Source of the DNA: Ailanthus altissimus | Taxonomy: Eukaryota; Streptophyta; Magnoliopsida; Sapindales; Simaroubaceae | DNA: 64,000 bases | NCBI GenBank assembly: GCA_946807835.1 | Contig: OX327683.1 | Span: 15,443,001-15,507,000, forward strand | Direction: 5' to 3' | Shown: positions 45,301-54,520 of the stretch, piece by piece | Layout: each line of letters begins with the position of its first letter | Position numbering within the stretch: position 1 is the first letter of the stretch | Position numbers and translations under genes: made by a program | Notes under the pieces: generated by a model | What the model was told of the DNA's origin: nothing | What the model saw: the letters and a program-made list of their open reading frames with translations, nothing else | The model's database searches: none

Positions 45301-46660
45301 TTTCCTGCAGTTCTTCCAATGAAAAACTTAAATTTTCATCGAAAGAGTCAGTTTCCATACCTTCCATGGTGGAACACATAAATTCTCCTTTATCCATCTG
45401 TGCAGCTTCCCTGTTAAAAGCAATTGGATTTTGTTCATCCAGGGATTTAGAGTGTGCATATGTAATACTATCTTTTCCTGTTCCTCCATCATCTCTCTCA
45501 GCAATTGAAACTTGTTTTTCTTCTAAACTAGAAGTTATAACATCCACGGCATGGCTACCTGGAGCATTGACTTTGGGATTTAAACACTCTTCCCTAACCA
45601 AAACTGCAGATTCCTCGACAACCTGCATCTTCACAGTTGAATATTCCAACACTGCCAAGGAAGCGGCAATCACAGTTTGACTACCAGGATTCTGTGTTTC
45701 ATCATCCAAAATCCTCAAATTTTGTGTCTCCACAACTTGATCTGCACCTTCCCCACCAGCATTCACTTCCCTGCCTTGCTCAGCACTATTATCCAGTTCT
45801 TTCTCCCCAGCATTTTCACTCTCCTTAACAGCTTCCCAGCAAACAACTTGAATTTCTCCACTTGGAGCCCTAGAGGCCACAGTAGAAGTTCCTGCCACAT
45901 TTTCAGCTCTGTGATCCTGTGCTTCAGAACCAGCACCACTAACCATTTCACCACCACTCTCCATATCATCCTTAGCCAATCCACTCTCCAAATCCTTCCC
46001 CTCAGTAACCACCAGAATGTTATCCACATTAACAACTTGGGTTTCTCCACCTGTTGAACCAACGAATGTTGTAGATCCTTCAAACCTAGTTCCAGTTTCC
46101 CCATTTTGAACCTCGCCATTCTGAACTCCATTCTCATGTGATAATATTTCATCAACTGAACCACCTCCAATCACCCCTGTATTTCTCTCCACACTCTCCT
46201 CCACCGCTTTGTCCTCCACCAACGGTCCTCCAACCCCTCTCTCCAATCCAGTACTTGATGACACTTCACAACTGGAAACCCCAATTTCCTTTGCACCTGT
46301 ATCATCAACTACATCGTCCCCACCATCTAAACTTCTCGAATCTCTCACCGTACCAGCCTCAGCAGACCCACCACCACCACGAATCTCTGCATCACTCATA
46401 TGCTCCTCACCTGCAACCCTAACACCACCAGTATTTTTACCACAAACACCATCAACAAAAACATTTAAACCCACAACTTCCACCATTATATCCTCTCCGC
46501 CACTTGCCTCATTAGACCCCTCAATCTGACCCTTAGCCTCAAATCCTGAAAACTCAACTGGGGCTTCACTTCCTCCAGCTACATGTTCACTAACTCTCAC
46601 GGTAGACTCTCCTAAATCACCCCTAGAAACAGAAACATCCTCTGCTTTGTGTCCATCCAT
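42392..46660 (-). CDS. Large PWWP-domain chromatin protein (plant PDP-like)
   Basis: One uninterrupted frame of 1422 codons, starting MDGHKAEDV. Residues 1-800 are a long acidic, Ser/Glu/Gly/Val-rich, low-complexity region. The PWWP domain covers about 803-880: FYVSDLVWGKVRSHPWWPG, then LVAYFGDRTFAWVDASQLKPF, with a helical tail to about 930. PWWP domains read methylated histone H3 and DNA. Basic nuclear-localisation-like clusters occur near 1035-1055 (KRKHNLKDGAYPRKKER) and 1085 (GKKRKAVDF). The C-terminal 100 residues (about 1322-1415, LPAELIMNFSDVDAIPS to NVNYQLSYSI) form the RRM-like fold of Arabidopsis PWWP-domain (PDP) proteins. Those proteins act with FVE/MSI-type factors in Polycomb regulation of flowering. 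It is longer than family members I recall (about 1000-1100), mostly through the acidic N-terminus. The function is inferred from family. Confidence 0.92.
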   Translation of the reverse strand: MDGHKAEDVSVSRGDLGESTVRVSEHVAGGSEAPVEFSGFEAKGQIEGSNEASGGEDIMVEVVGLNVFVDGVCGKNTGGVRVAGEEHMSDAEIRGGGGSAEAGTVRDSRSLDGGDDVVDDTGAKEIGVSSCEVSSSTGLERGVGGPLVEDKAVEESVERNTGVIGGGSVDEILSHENGVQNGEVQNGETGTRFEGSTTFVGSTGGETQVVNVDNILVVTEGKDLESGLAKDDMESGGEMVSGAGSEAQDHRAENVAGTSTVASRAPSGEIQVVCWEAVKESENAGEKELDNSAEQGREVNAGGEGADQVVETQNLRILDDETQNPGSQTVIAASLAVLEYSTVKMQVVEESAVLVREECLNPKVNAPGSHAVDVITSSLEEKQVSIAERDDGGTGKDSITYAHSKSLDEQNPIAFNREAAQMDKGEFMCSTMEGMETDSFDENLSFSLEELQENFGRVDESTENHCNVCADSPSFCQPTQVVRSEDATMDKKVHPDSENHRQLKLEGCLDKGTAHDVAQVDSSTQQPMEIDERVLNAELDEMLSCSGNVQNFEDEKLSMETELDTKVTGRGDEIPLIHNREVLNSNMGVQTPAENDQPMIASNIGKGEQEVNSIEPVNSYVGQEIVVHKQPKMVETIGGSAEKYRTVCSEPISTGQQTHGAVESEVMVVDDKASSNLIIEVPHSQMHTCITKEGEISPKESEEILDSKVDDLRTAEDDKIAAGDLSEVNCTIGQEMQVEEQDIAAEQAVLHEGLEIEVEGNDSDTEQPKAHEEKFVKRTNARAGSLVKSHQANYQLPLEDEGEFYVSDLVWGKVRSHPWWPGQIYDPSDASEKAMKYHKKDCFLVAYFGDRTFAWVDASQLKPFYSQFSQVEKQSNSEVFQNAVSCALQEVSRRLELGLACPCIPKDAYDKIRLQIVENTGIRPESSMREEVDKSASAHSFQPDKLVEYMKALAQSPSGGVDRLELVIAKAQLLSFYHLKGYSQLPEFQFCGGLEENSVDASHFADKMHATPVSMDDEHFYAGQGTLGTQRSSYHKRKHNLKDGAYPRKKERSLSELMSGSFDSLEDDEFESDGKAGGKLASPSSGKKRKAVDFAGDDLSQDGRKTISLAKVSISTPNVPKPSFKIGECIRRVASQMTGSPSILKGNGERLQKFDGDGSDISLENSEDAEGKRMILPTDYSSLDDLLLQLHLAARDPMKGYSFLNIIVSFFSDFRNTIISNRSSVDKAGGKRRKSSQPNMGSQETFEFEDMSDTYWTDRVIQNGAEEQPSAPPPATNKRGYQLVPVELKPVQKSRRSYSRKQFSDDNHDLTLPKPPGYVNENLPAELIMNFSDVDAIPSETSLNKMFRRFGPLKESETEVDRETSRARVVFKKCSDAEVAHSSAAKFNIFGPMNVNYQLSYSISDPFKASLIFTSLGEEYAT

Positions 46661-47090
46661 GAAAATAATATCTGGGTGTACTTCAAATCATCAACAGCCT
46701 CCTTAACCAAAACTTCACAAAAAATCTGATAAACCCTAGTACCAAAACTTGAAAAACCTAACATATAAATAAAAAGACAATAAATTTACAAACCCCGCGA
46801 TGCATGCAATGAAAATGAAAAGTAAATATCAAGACCTTACACAATAAATTAACAGAGAAAGATTGAAAATCATACCTTTTGTTAGATCTTCTAAGTAGTG
46901 AAAGCCAAGGGTTTGGTTTTTTAAGATAGAGAGATGTGCCTGTGCGTTTCGAGAACAAATGGTTGTCGTTTAAGAGATCTAAAGAACTAAACAAAACCCG
47001 AACATAATGGGTTCTTGTCCTTTCTCACTTTTCACTGATTGGTCAGCTCTCTCAGCTATTGTTCTTTCTTTTTCTTTCTAGCTTTTACTT
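46661..47090 (-). promoter_or_regulatory. 5'-UTR with probable intron, and promoter, of the PWWP gene
   Basis: On the minus strand, AAAAG/GTATGATT at about 46876 is a good splice donor, and pyrimidine-rich acceptors lie between 46670 and 46720. The 5'-UTR is therefore probably split by an intron of about 150-200 bp. The 78-codon frame 46758-46994 falls across this and is not called. A CT-rich block (CTTTCTTTTTCTTTCTAGC) lies at 47065-47085 on the plus strand. Confidence 0.45.
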
Positions 47091-48089
47091 CGTACTTTTA
47101 CAAAATTATAATTTTCATGTCTGTGAAAAGTGGATGATGAAGGTGCCGTAAAATTGAAGCACGTGTAAGTGGATTCACTTGATCGGCTCATATTGGAGAT
47201 TAGGGCTTCTCTTCGCCACGTGGCAGTTTTGGGAGAGGTAGCATAGAGGATTGTGGTTTTTGTGATGTGACGTGACGATACTTTTTGGCTGAGATATTTA
47301 ATATTTTCATCACAGGCTTTTGAGTACCTTGACATGCTTCTTCGCTCTGTCACAGTGACACTAACATGTGTCTTCAACCCACCCCTCAAATTGAATTTTC
47401 ATGTCTTAATAAATTATTAATTATTCTTTTAATATGTTAGAATTTTCTAAATTTTTTTTAGTGGCATAAACCAATTTTTTTCTCTAAAGTTTATGATAAC
47501 GCTGGAACTAGTATGCAGGTGCAGTTTTGATGCTGCTGAAAGGATCAATGTCAACAAAAATGGAAGGAGGCAAAAACTGGTATGTTAACAGAGGCAATTA
47601 AAGCCGGTCTATGATAACTATCTAGAATTGTCTTACACAATTCACAAGAATAAATAACAATAGGGTCACAAAGAATGAATTAGGGAGATAAAATAATGAG
47701 TTACAATAGTCAATTAATTGATCATTACTTGTAAGTTATTAAAAAAAAAAATACATTTGTTTTAATAGTGTAATTCAAAAGTAGTGGTCAAAGTAAAATG
47801 TTGAGTATAAGTAGTTGTATATATAAAGTAATGAAAAAGTTAATGTAAGAGAAAACAGAGAAATCGGTATAAAGCGTGATACGCGTGTAAAGTGGTGACA
47901 GGTGGCAAACGTTTTGAAGAAGTCTCATGTAATATATTAAATCTATTTCATTTGCCCATAGTAAAGAAAAATAAATATAGATTGATTAATGTTTATTAGG
48001 TAAGATGGGCGAGTATAATTTAGTTATATATTTGCCCCATTCTAACTTAGTAATAGTTTATTTTTGATTAATTTCAAGTTATTTATGCA
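47091..48089. other. Upstream intergenic region of the PWWP gene
   Basis: No gene or repeat is recognised. The minus-strand frame 47078-47389 (103 codons) shows no domain. The stretch 47600-48050 is AT-rich and featureless. Confidence 0.5.
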
Positions 48090-49495
48090 TTCAAGTTGAT
48101 TTTGTAAGATTAATTATGGAAAGAATGAAGTTAAAAAAATTGGAGCGAGAACATAAAAAATTTAAAAGTAAAGTGAAGAAAGGTAATGAACATCTTAACA
48201 TTCCTTATGCCAGCGCCACAGCGTTCATGAAAAAGGATAAACACCCTAACATTTCCTATTTTGACGCTCTTGCATTCATGTCGCGGCATAAAATCATGAG
48301 CAATCAATGCACTCACTGTTCGTGGCATTGCTGCAGTATTGAAAATGCTCCAGCATTGATAAATTGAATGGTGCAGCATTTGCACGAAAACGATGCATAA
48401 TCCTGCAATGTTACAGTTATCACTGGTACTATAAAGTTCACTTTTTGAAAGACACCAGAGCTTTTGGACAATTAAACTTCATTTTTCCTTCAAACTAGGT
48501 CATTTCAAGCCCCCAAAATCATCATTTTTAGTGCAAAACAAAGTAAATAACACTTGAAATCAACTTGGAGAGAAGATTCATACAAGGACAACATAACCAA
48601 AAAGTGGATGACTGCAAAAAGGAAGGTTCAACTAAGACCAAGAGCTAATTGGGATTCTTGCCATCTTCCATTTTTTTGATTTGGGATTTGTTGTATCATG
48701 ATTTTTATTGTATTTAGTCACTACTCTTTCATTATGTTGAACTAATTTTCTTATCTAAGATTATAGTTTTGAACTTAATATATGGATTTACAATATTTTT
48801 ATGATAAATGTTATGAACTTAGTTTGTTAATATATGGATTTACAATATTTTTATGATAAATGTTATGAACTTAGTTTGTTATTGACTTTGTCTATTCTCA
48901 ATGTTTTTAATTAACCTGGCTAGTTATTGAATGATTTTGGTTCAATAAACTTGAAAAAGGCATCTTAGTATAAAGCCTAGGACAAATTGATGCATAATTA
49001 TAACGTAGTAATTATGAGTTTCAATATAGGATATGAATATACCTATATAGCATGCATGGTCAATACAACTTGTGCTTAATGAATCTTGATTTAATCACAT
49101 TACCATAAGAATATAGGTAATCGGTGAATTAAGGTATAGTCGCTTGACTATCAGAAAAGGTTTGCTATAAGTTTTGTATTGTGATCAATAATTAAACTAA
49201 GAAAGTAACATTTAGTATAACATCATTAAAAGAACATATTAAGGGATCAATATAGTCCTAGATATATCTATTCATTGATTTCATAATATTTTTGCTTGTG
49301 CATTTAAGGTTGGTTATTAGTGTTAGTATTAATTTTAATTTACATTCAAAACTTAATTATCTAGATAAAGACAAGAAGAACCATTTTAGTAATTAGTTTA
49401 GAAATACATATAAATTCCTCATAGATCGATAACCTTATCTTCATTATATTACTTGTCAATAATAGCGTGCACTTGCGCTTGGTAATCGCACAACA
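48090..49495 (+). repeat. LTR/leader remnant, copy A2
   Basis: Collinear with copy A1 at 1-1140. It contains a GCGC module CAGCGCCACAGCGTTC at 48211-48226, a leader, and the shared blocks GATGCATAATTATAACG / GATGCATGATTGTAGAG, ATAGGATATGAATATACCTA and CTTAATGAATCTTGATTTA. It ends near AGCGTGCACTTGCGC at 49464 and ATCGCACAACA at 49486-49496. This is complete at the left where A1 is cut by the window edge. No primer-binding site follows, so it is probably a solo LTR. Frames 48116-48367 (+) and 48131-48385 (-) lie in it and are not genes. Confidence 0.45.
48777..48880. repeat. Perfect 52-bp tandem duplication
   Basis: Two identical copies, 48777-48828 and 48829-48880, each beginning AATATATGGATTTACAATAT and ending TTAGTTTGTT. 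Copy A1 has no equivalent duplication, so it arose after the two copies separated, and recently, since the copies are identical. Confidence 0.92.
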
Positions 49496-50590
49496 AAAAT
49501 TAATAGTAAATGTATTGCGTAAATCGACAAGATTAAGATAAAAAAATTAGCTTTTAGTCTTAATTAAAATGATTAAGGTAAAAAGATTAAGGCTAAATAG
49601 TTAAGTGTAAGAAATGACCCCAAGGAACATTTTGTAGTGTAGATGAAAACAAGAGGAGGAAATTGGTTGAATATAAAGAATTGATGGTTGGTGAGTAGAG
49701 GCTTCAAACTATTCAAAGCAAAGGTTTAGGGTGAGGGAGTTGAATGTTGTTTGACAAATAATATTCCAAAACAAAGGGTCTTTATTTGGTCATAAGGAGG
49801 GCAATTGAGAGTTGTTGAAGTGTTGGGTTTTGCATAAAGAAATTAAATGAGTGGAATAGATGAGAAACTAATTAAGGAGAAAAAAAATTTTATAACAGCA
49901 ACAAAATGGGTGAAACTACGCGAGTTTTAATCAATATTTATACATGATTGAAGGATGGTTGAAATAGCATCTGCAATTGAGAATAGAGAAAGAGGCAAGT
50001 CTATTGAGCCTAAAAATGAAACACAATAAAGGTGAAAAAAGCGTAATGAGTAAGTAAGAATGCAAGACTAGAATAGAATAAGAAGAAGAAGAACTAACGT
50101 AAAGAAAGTAGTCTATGTTAAGAATAAGTTGTACATCACTTGAGGAAGGGTCAAGTTTGGATTTATATTACTAAATTATTATTTAATTATATGGTAACCC
50201 AAAATTTATGGTATTATTGCTTGAAAATAGACAATGATACTGCAATAGAAGTCTAAGAAGTAAAAATAATAGCATCACAGAAAATAATGTAAGCAAGTAA
50301 CCGAAAGGTAAAGACATAAGTGGTAGGGTATACTTAAGACAAATATGTAAAATAATTAGTGTTATGAACTTGAACTGATAGTTTGGGTAAGTAATTGGTA
50401 GTGGAAAATCAAAAATAACTTTGGTGCAGGTTGGAAAAGATGGTGGTCGGAGTAATGACTAAGATATATAAAACGATTGAAGATCTTTAATACCCAAGAG
50501 AGTAACTTGAATGTCCAAAATGAGAGCAATATGAGCAATTAAGAATATTATGATAGAAATGTAGTTAGCAGATTTTAGGAACATATATTT
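49496..50590. other. Intergenic, no feature recognised
   Basis: AT-rich with a purine-rich bias (repeated GATTAAGG-type words near 49530-49600). No frame, repeat partner or domain is evident. Sequence near 50430-50590 may be 5' to the DUF1985 fragment that follows. Confidence 0.4.
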
Positions 50591-50597
50591 TGGTAAG

Positions 50598-51110
50598 TTG
50601 ATGAAGATTGATAGGATTAACTTTCAAGTACAATTGGTACATAATATATTACTGAGGGAGGTTAAAACTAGAGGCTTAGATAAGGAGATGTGGTTTATGG
50701 TTAGAGGTAATCATGTTTGTTTTTTTCAATTGAATTTTGGTATTGTAGTAGGTATGCGTTTTAGGTGTAGCACTGAGTTAGATACGAAATATAAGTATGA
50801 AGGTTCATCTCAATTAGAAAGAGTTATATTTAATGAAAACAGTAATATTGACATGAGAGCTTTAGATAATACATTTGATAATATACAATTTAATGAGATG
50901 GACAATAATGACACAATAAAGTTAGCAATGATGTACTTTGTGGAAAGAGTTAGTAATAGGAAGTATAGAGGGAACACAATAAATCATAACTAGTGCCACA
51001 TAATTGATAACATGGAAGATTTTAATGCATATTCAAGTGAAAGTATTTGTTAGGAACAAACATTTATGTTACTACAAGCAACACAGAGGAATAGAGCTGC
51101 ATAATTTTGG
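50598..51110 (+). pseudogene. Third DUF1985 (Ulp1-associated) gene fragment
   Basis: An open frame of 131 codons (50598-50993) encodes LVHNILLREVKTRGLDKEMWFMV, then FGIVVGMRF and NDTIKLAMMYFVERV. These are the DUF1985 signatures that precede Ulp1-like peptidases in plant MULEs. Beyond the stop, sequence continues with NMEDFNAYSSESIC (compare NLDEFNAYPWG in the gene at 25620) to about 51110. No peptidase core, transposase or terminal repeat was found. It is a truncated MULE-derived relic and the best-preserved DUF1985 frame in the window. Confidence 0.62.
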
Positions 51111-51860
51111 AAAAAAAAATATCTTGCCATCAAAGCAGAAATGCAATCTATATAAATTTTCATATGCATTTTTGGTATGAAGGGAAATCAATTTTTTTGT
51201 TCATGTATTTTAAAGACAATGGTGGAACTAATAAATTTATTAAATGATTATAGATATGGACATACAAAGTTTTGCTTTTGGCCAGTAAGTTATATGCAAT
51301 TTACCTATCAGAGAATTTAATTCCTCATATAATGAAGTGAGAGAATAAAAAGTTTTTTTTCAGAAGATGAGTTAAAGTCAGAGCTATTTAGCTATTTGAT
51401 GATGAGATGCATGGTCTATTGTTAAAAAGGGAACATCCATAGTAAGGATTAAATTTAATATACTACTTTTATAATAAACGACTGATAAAATTTTATTTGT
51501 TTCAACTATCTGCACATGTCATCCTAAGGCCAACACGCAGAGAGATTGGATAAGAGTAGTATAAGAACATTGATATATATATATATATATATGTATATAT
51601 TGACATTAACAACAAACAATATGTTTGGGATTGAGAATATAGATGTGAATAGTCAATAGTTAAGCTGTTTAAGGAGCACATTGAGGAATGGGCATGTAAA
51701 GAAACTTGTAGCACAAAGATGAAATTTTGGAATGAGGTTTGTTTAAAATTATGCAATGTCTGTGGCAAAATATATTTATAAGTTTAAAAACTTTGTGGAA
51801 AATTAGTGTTGCAATGTTCAACGTTGGTAGGAAACCAAGCAATCGGCAGAACAACTATAC
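51111..51860. other. Unrecognised sequence with an (AT)n microsatellite
   Basis: Probably the decayed continuation of the DUF1985/Ulp1 relic, but no block is convincing. An AT dinucleotide run lies at about 51573-51592. Minus-strand frames at 51502-51768 and 51669-51854 have no support. Confidence 0.4.
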
Positions 51861-54503
51861 CGTTGAAATTAGTGTTTATGTGCTATTCTAATATTATATG
51901 AATATTAAATGTTAATACAATATACATTTCAATTATAATTGTTAATATTATAATAAACGGTATTATGTTTGTTACGCTACATACATTGTATGATCTGAAA
52001 GAATTTAGATCTGACCTAAAAGAGTTTAGACCAGGACTAAAAGTTAGCAATGTTAAGAGTTATAAATACTAAGAATTAGTACTGCTAATAGTTAGTATAT
52101 TATAATAATCAGTTAAATCTAAGGAGTTAGAGCCTTGTTTGTAATGGGACAAAGACCTGAGGGCATACTAGTAATGACATAGTTGTAAAGAGTTACAATA
52201 GGTGCTAGAAAATGTCATTATGCAAGTATGTTCTCAAATACTATATTTCTGATCTATTTCATCAGTGCAGGTCATCGGTGAATCCCTTTTATATAGATCA
52301 GCGTATGCTATATTTGTATGGTACAAATAGTTATTCTGAACTGACCATGACCTTATCGGAAACTCATATAAGTATACATGTATTCAATAAGGACTGAATA
52401 CTAAACAGACTCACGAGATCCCAATAGACATCCTATGAAGCCGTCAATGGTGAGTCCTCTTGAGTTGAGTAGTATTTATGATCATTTGACCTGAGCATCA
52501 CGGTGGACTTATGAGTGATCTACCATACTTTGGTTCTACGTATGTCAAAGAACTTTCATGGTTTGACCGCTATGTGTCTCTGGGTATGGTCTGATGCTTA
52601 TGGAGTCTTGTGTGCGAGATATGGGATCCGTCAGTTCATATAGGTGAGTTGTATACCTGATGCTCCAAAATTGTATTTCAGAAAGTCTTACGACCACAAG
52701 TTAAACCCGAGAAAAAAGTTTTCTGTAGGGTTGAATAATATCGTAAATGTGTTTGCATATATTGTTTATCGAGATACAAATCCGAAGATAGGTTCACGAA
52801 TGAGCACGAGGAGATTTAATAGTGATAATCTATGTCTCCGCTCATCCAGGATATAATGACTGAAGGATTATGCAAATATGTTATAACTTCGGCTTGTATG
52901 GTCTAACACACTGATTTATAATATCTGTGACGTGTGTATAGGGCATCGATCACAGACTCATAGAAGAGTTCCATTTGACAAATCGGGCATAGACCTAGGG
53001 AGTCCCACAATATGAAGTCTACTCATTGTGCACTGGGGCAGCGTACCGAGTTGAATAGTTTAATCCAGTAAATTTCAACAAACCAGGATATTTGTTTCAG
53101 GTTCTTTTCGGATGTGCATGTGTTAAGGCTTAAGAGTTAAGTGCATTAATTAGTTAGCAATAGTTGTTGACCAATGAGATGATAACACGTGGCATGTTGT
53201 AAGTCATTCATTGTTTGACTTTAAAATTATCAAAATGACATTGCTTGTGAGACAAATAAAGTCATTTATTTATTTTAAAATATTTTGAATAAATAATTAT
53301 ATTAATAATTGTTATTAATATTATTTTTTTAAAGTCAAACAATTATTGTAATGAGATTACATATTACATGTCTTAATTTTGTTAGTATGATTAAAATAAA
53401 ATTAAACATGTGAAAATGGCATAAGCCTATTTGAATATTGTAAATTGTTTGCAATTAAATAATGTAAAAGAGTTTACATTATTTAAACATAAAGGCATCA
53501 TATTATGAGGCATGATGTCTTTGACTAATGAAGAGAAAATAAATAAAAATGAAAAGTGTATGATTTTGCCAATAGATTGGTCGACTAAATCAATTCCATA
53601 AAAGCAAAAGTGTTTTACTTAGTTAACAAAAGATTTTTTTTATATTTAATTTAGCACATATTCCTCTATTCATTTAATAATTGAAAGACAAAGAAACATG
53701 GTTATGCATTTTATAGTGGGCCTATTTTGTTGGCCAATAATTTGAAGCAAAGTGTGTTAACAAACAAAAGATTGAATTGATTCATCAAATAGAAGGGGGA
53801 TTTGGCCAAATGAATAAACAGGTGGAGAGAGAATTTTGCTTTGTTTGTCAAAAGGTTCAAAAACTATTTTTTTTCATCTTCTTCATTATTGATTCGGCCA
53901 CTAATGGAAAAAGTGAGAGAAATTATTTTGTTTCAATAGTTGAAATAAAAACACTATTTATCTTCTTTTCATTAAATTAGTCGGCCAATTTTGAAGCAAT
54001 GGAAAAGTTATTTTGTTTATTTCAAGTGTTGATTAAACAAAAAGTCATTTATTTGCTTTGAAATAAATTAAGGTAGTTAAAGTATTGAATTATAATTTAC
54101 TTTAAAGAGATTAAATTTGATTAAAGGTGTTTAACAGTTAAACATCATTGTTGAAAATTAGAGTTGCTATTCTAGCGATCCAAGCTCACCCTAGTTAGAT
54201 CCTAGAATTGTTAATGAGTGCGTTTCATGGTGGACTCCGGTCTAAATAATTTTCCGGTCTAAATAATTTTCAAAGGCTTGATAGGTGATTCTCAATCCTT
54301 TAATTTTATTAGTGTAATGAAACTTAAATTTTAATGTATTTGTTTCTGCTGCGCTTAATATATTAAATTTTAATAAATTTTACTAGGAAATAAAGATTTT
54401 TGTTTCTACTGCGCTTAATATATATATATATATATGATGTATAAATTGAATTGTAATGAACATGTACCACATGCACACACCCTAGTAAATTAGCACACTT
54501 TCT
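51861..54503 (+). repeat. 5' LTR of copia element 2
   Basis: The start GTTGAAATTAGTG...TGTGCTATTCTAAT matches 58854 onward. The middle matches the LTRs at 1527-3235, 5695-8013 and 14738-17071 (the last two inverted). Near the 3' end are local duplications: CCGGTCTAAATAATTTT twice at 54236-54270, a block with CTGCGCTTAATATAT at about 54348 and 54407, and an (AT)n run at about 54415-54435. Confidence 0.72.
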
Positions 54504-54505
54504 GT

Positions 54506-54520
54506 TGGTATCAAAGTATC
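54506..54520 (+). promoter_or_regulatory. Primer-binding site of copia element 2 (initiator tRNA-Met)
   Basis: TGGTATCAAAGTATC, against the consensus TGGTATCAGAGC. It lies directly after the 5' LTR. The 69-codon frame 54505-54714 starts across this site and is not a gene. Confidence 0.72.

Noticed and set aside
43179..46529. Many plus-strand open frames of 60-135 codons opposite the PWWP gene
   Set aside because: They are antisense shadows of a long open gene with strong codon bias; none shows a domain.
48116..48385. Two overlapping frames on opposite strands, one Lys-rich
   Set aside because: Both lie in the family A2 LTR, which has no coding role; the Lys-rich stretch is a purine-rich leader.
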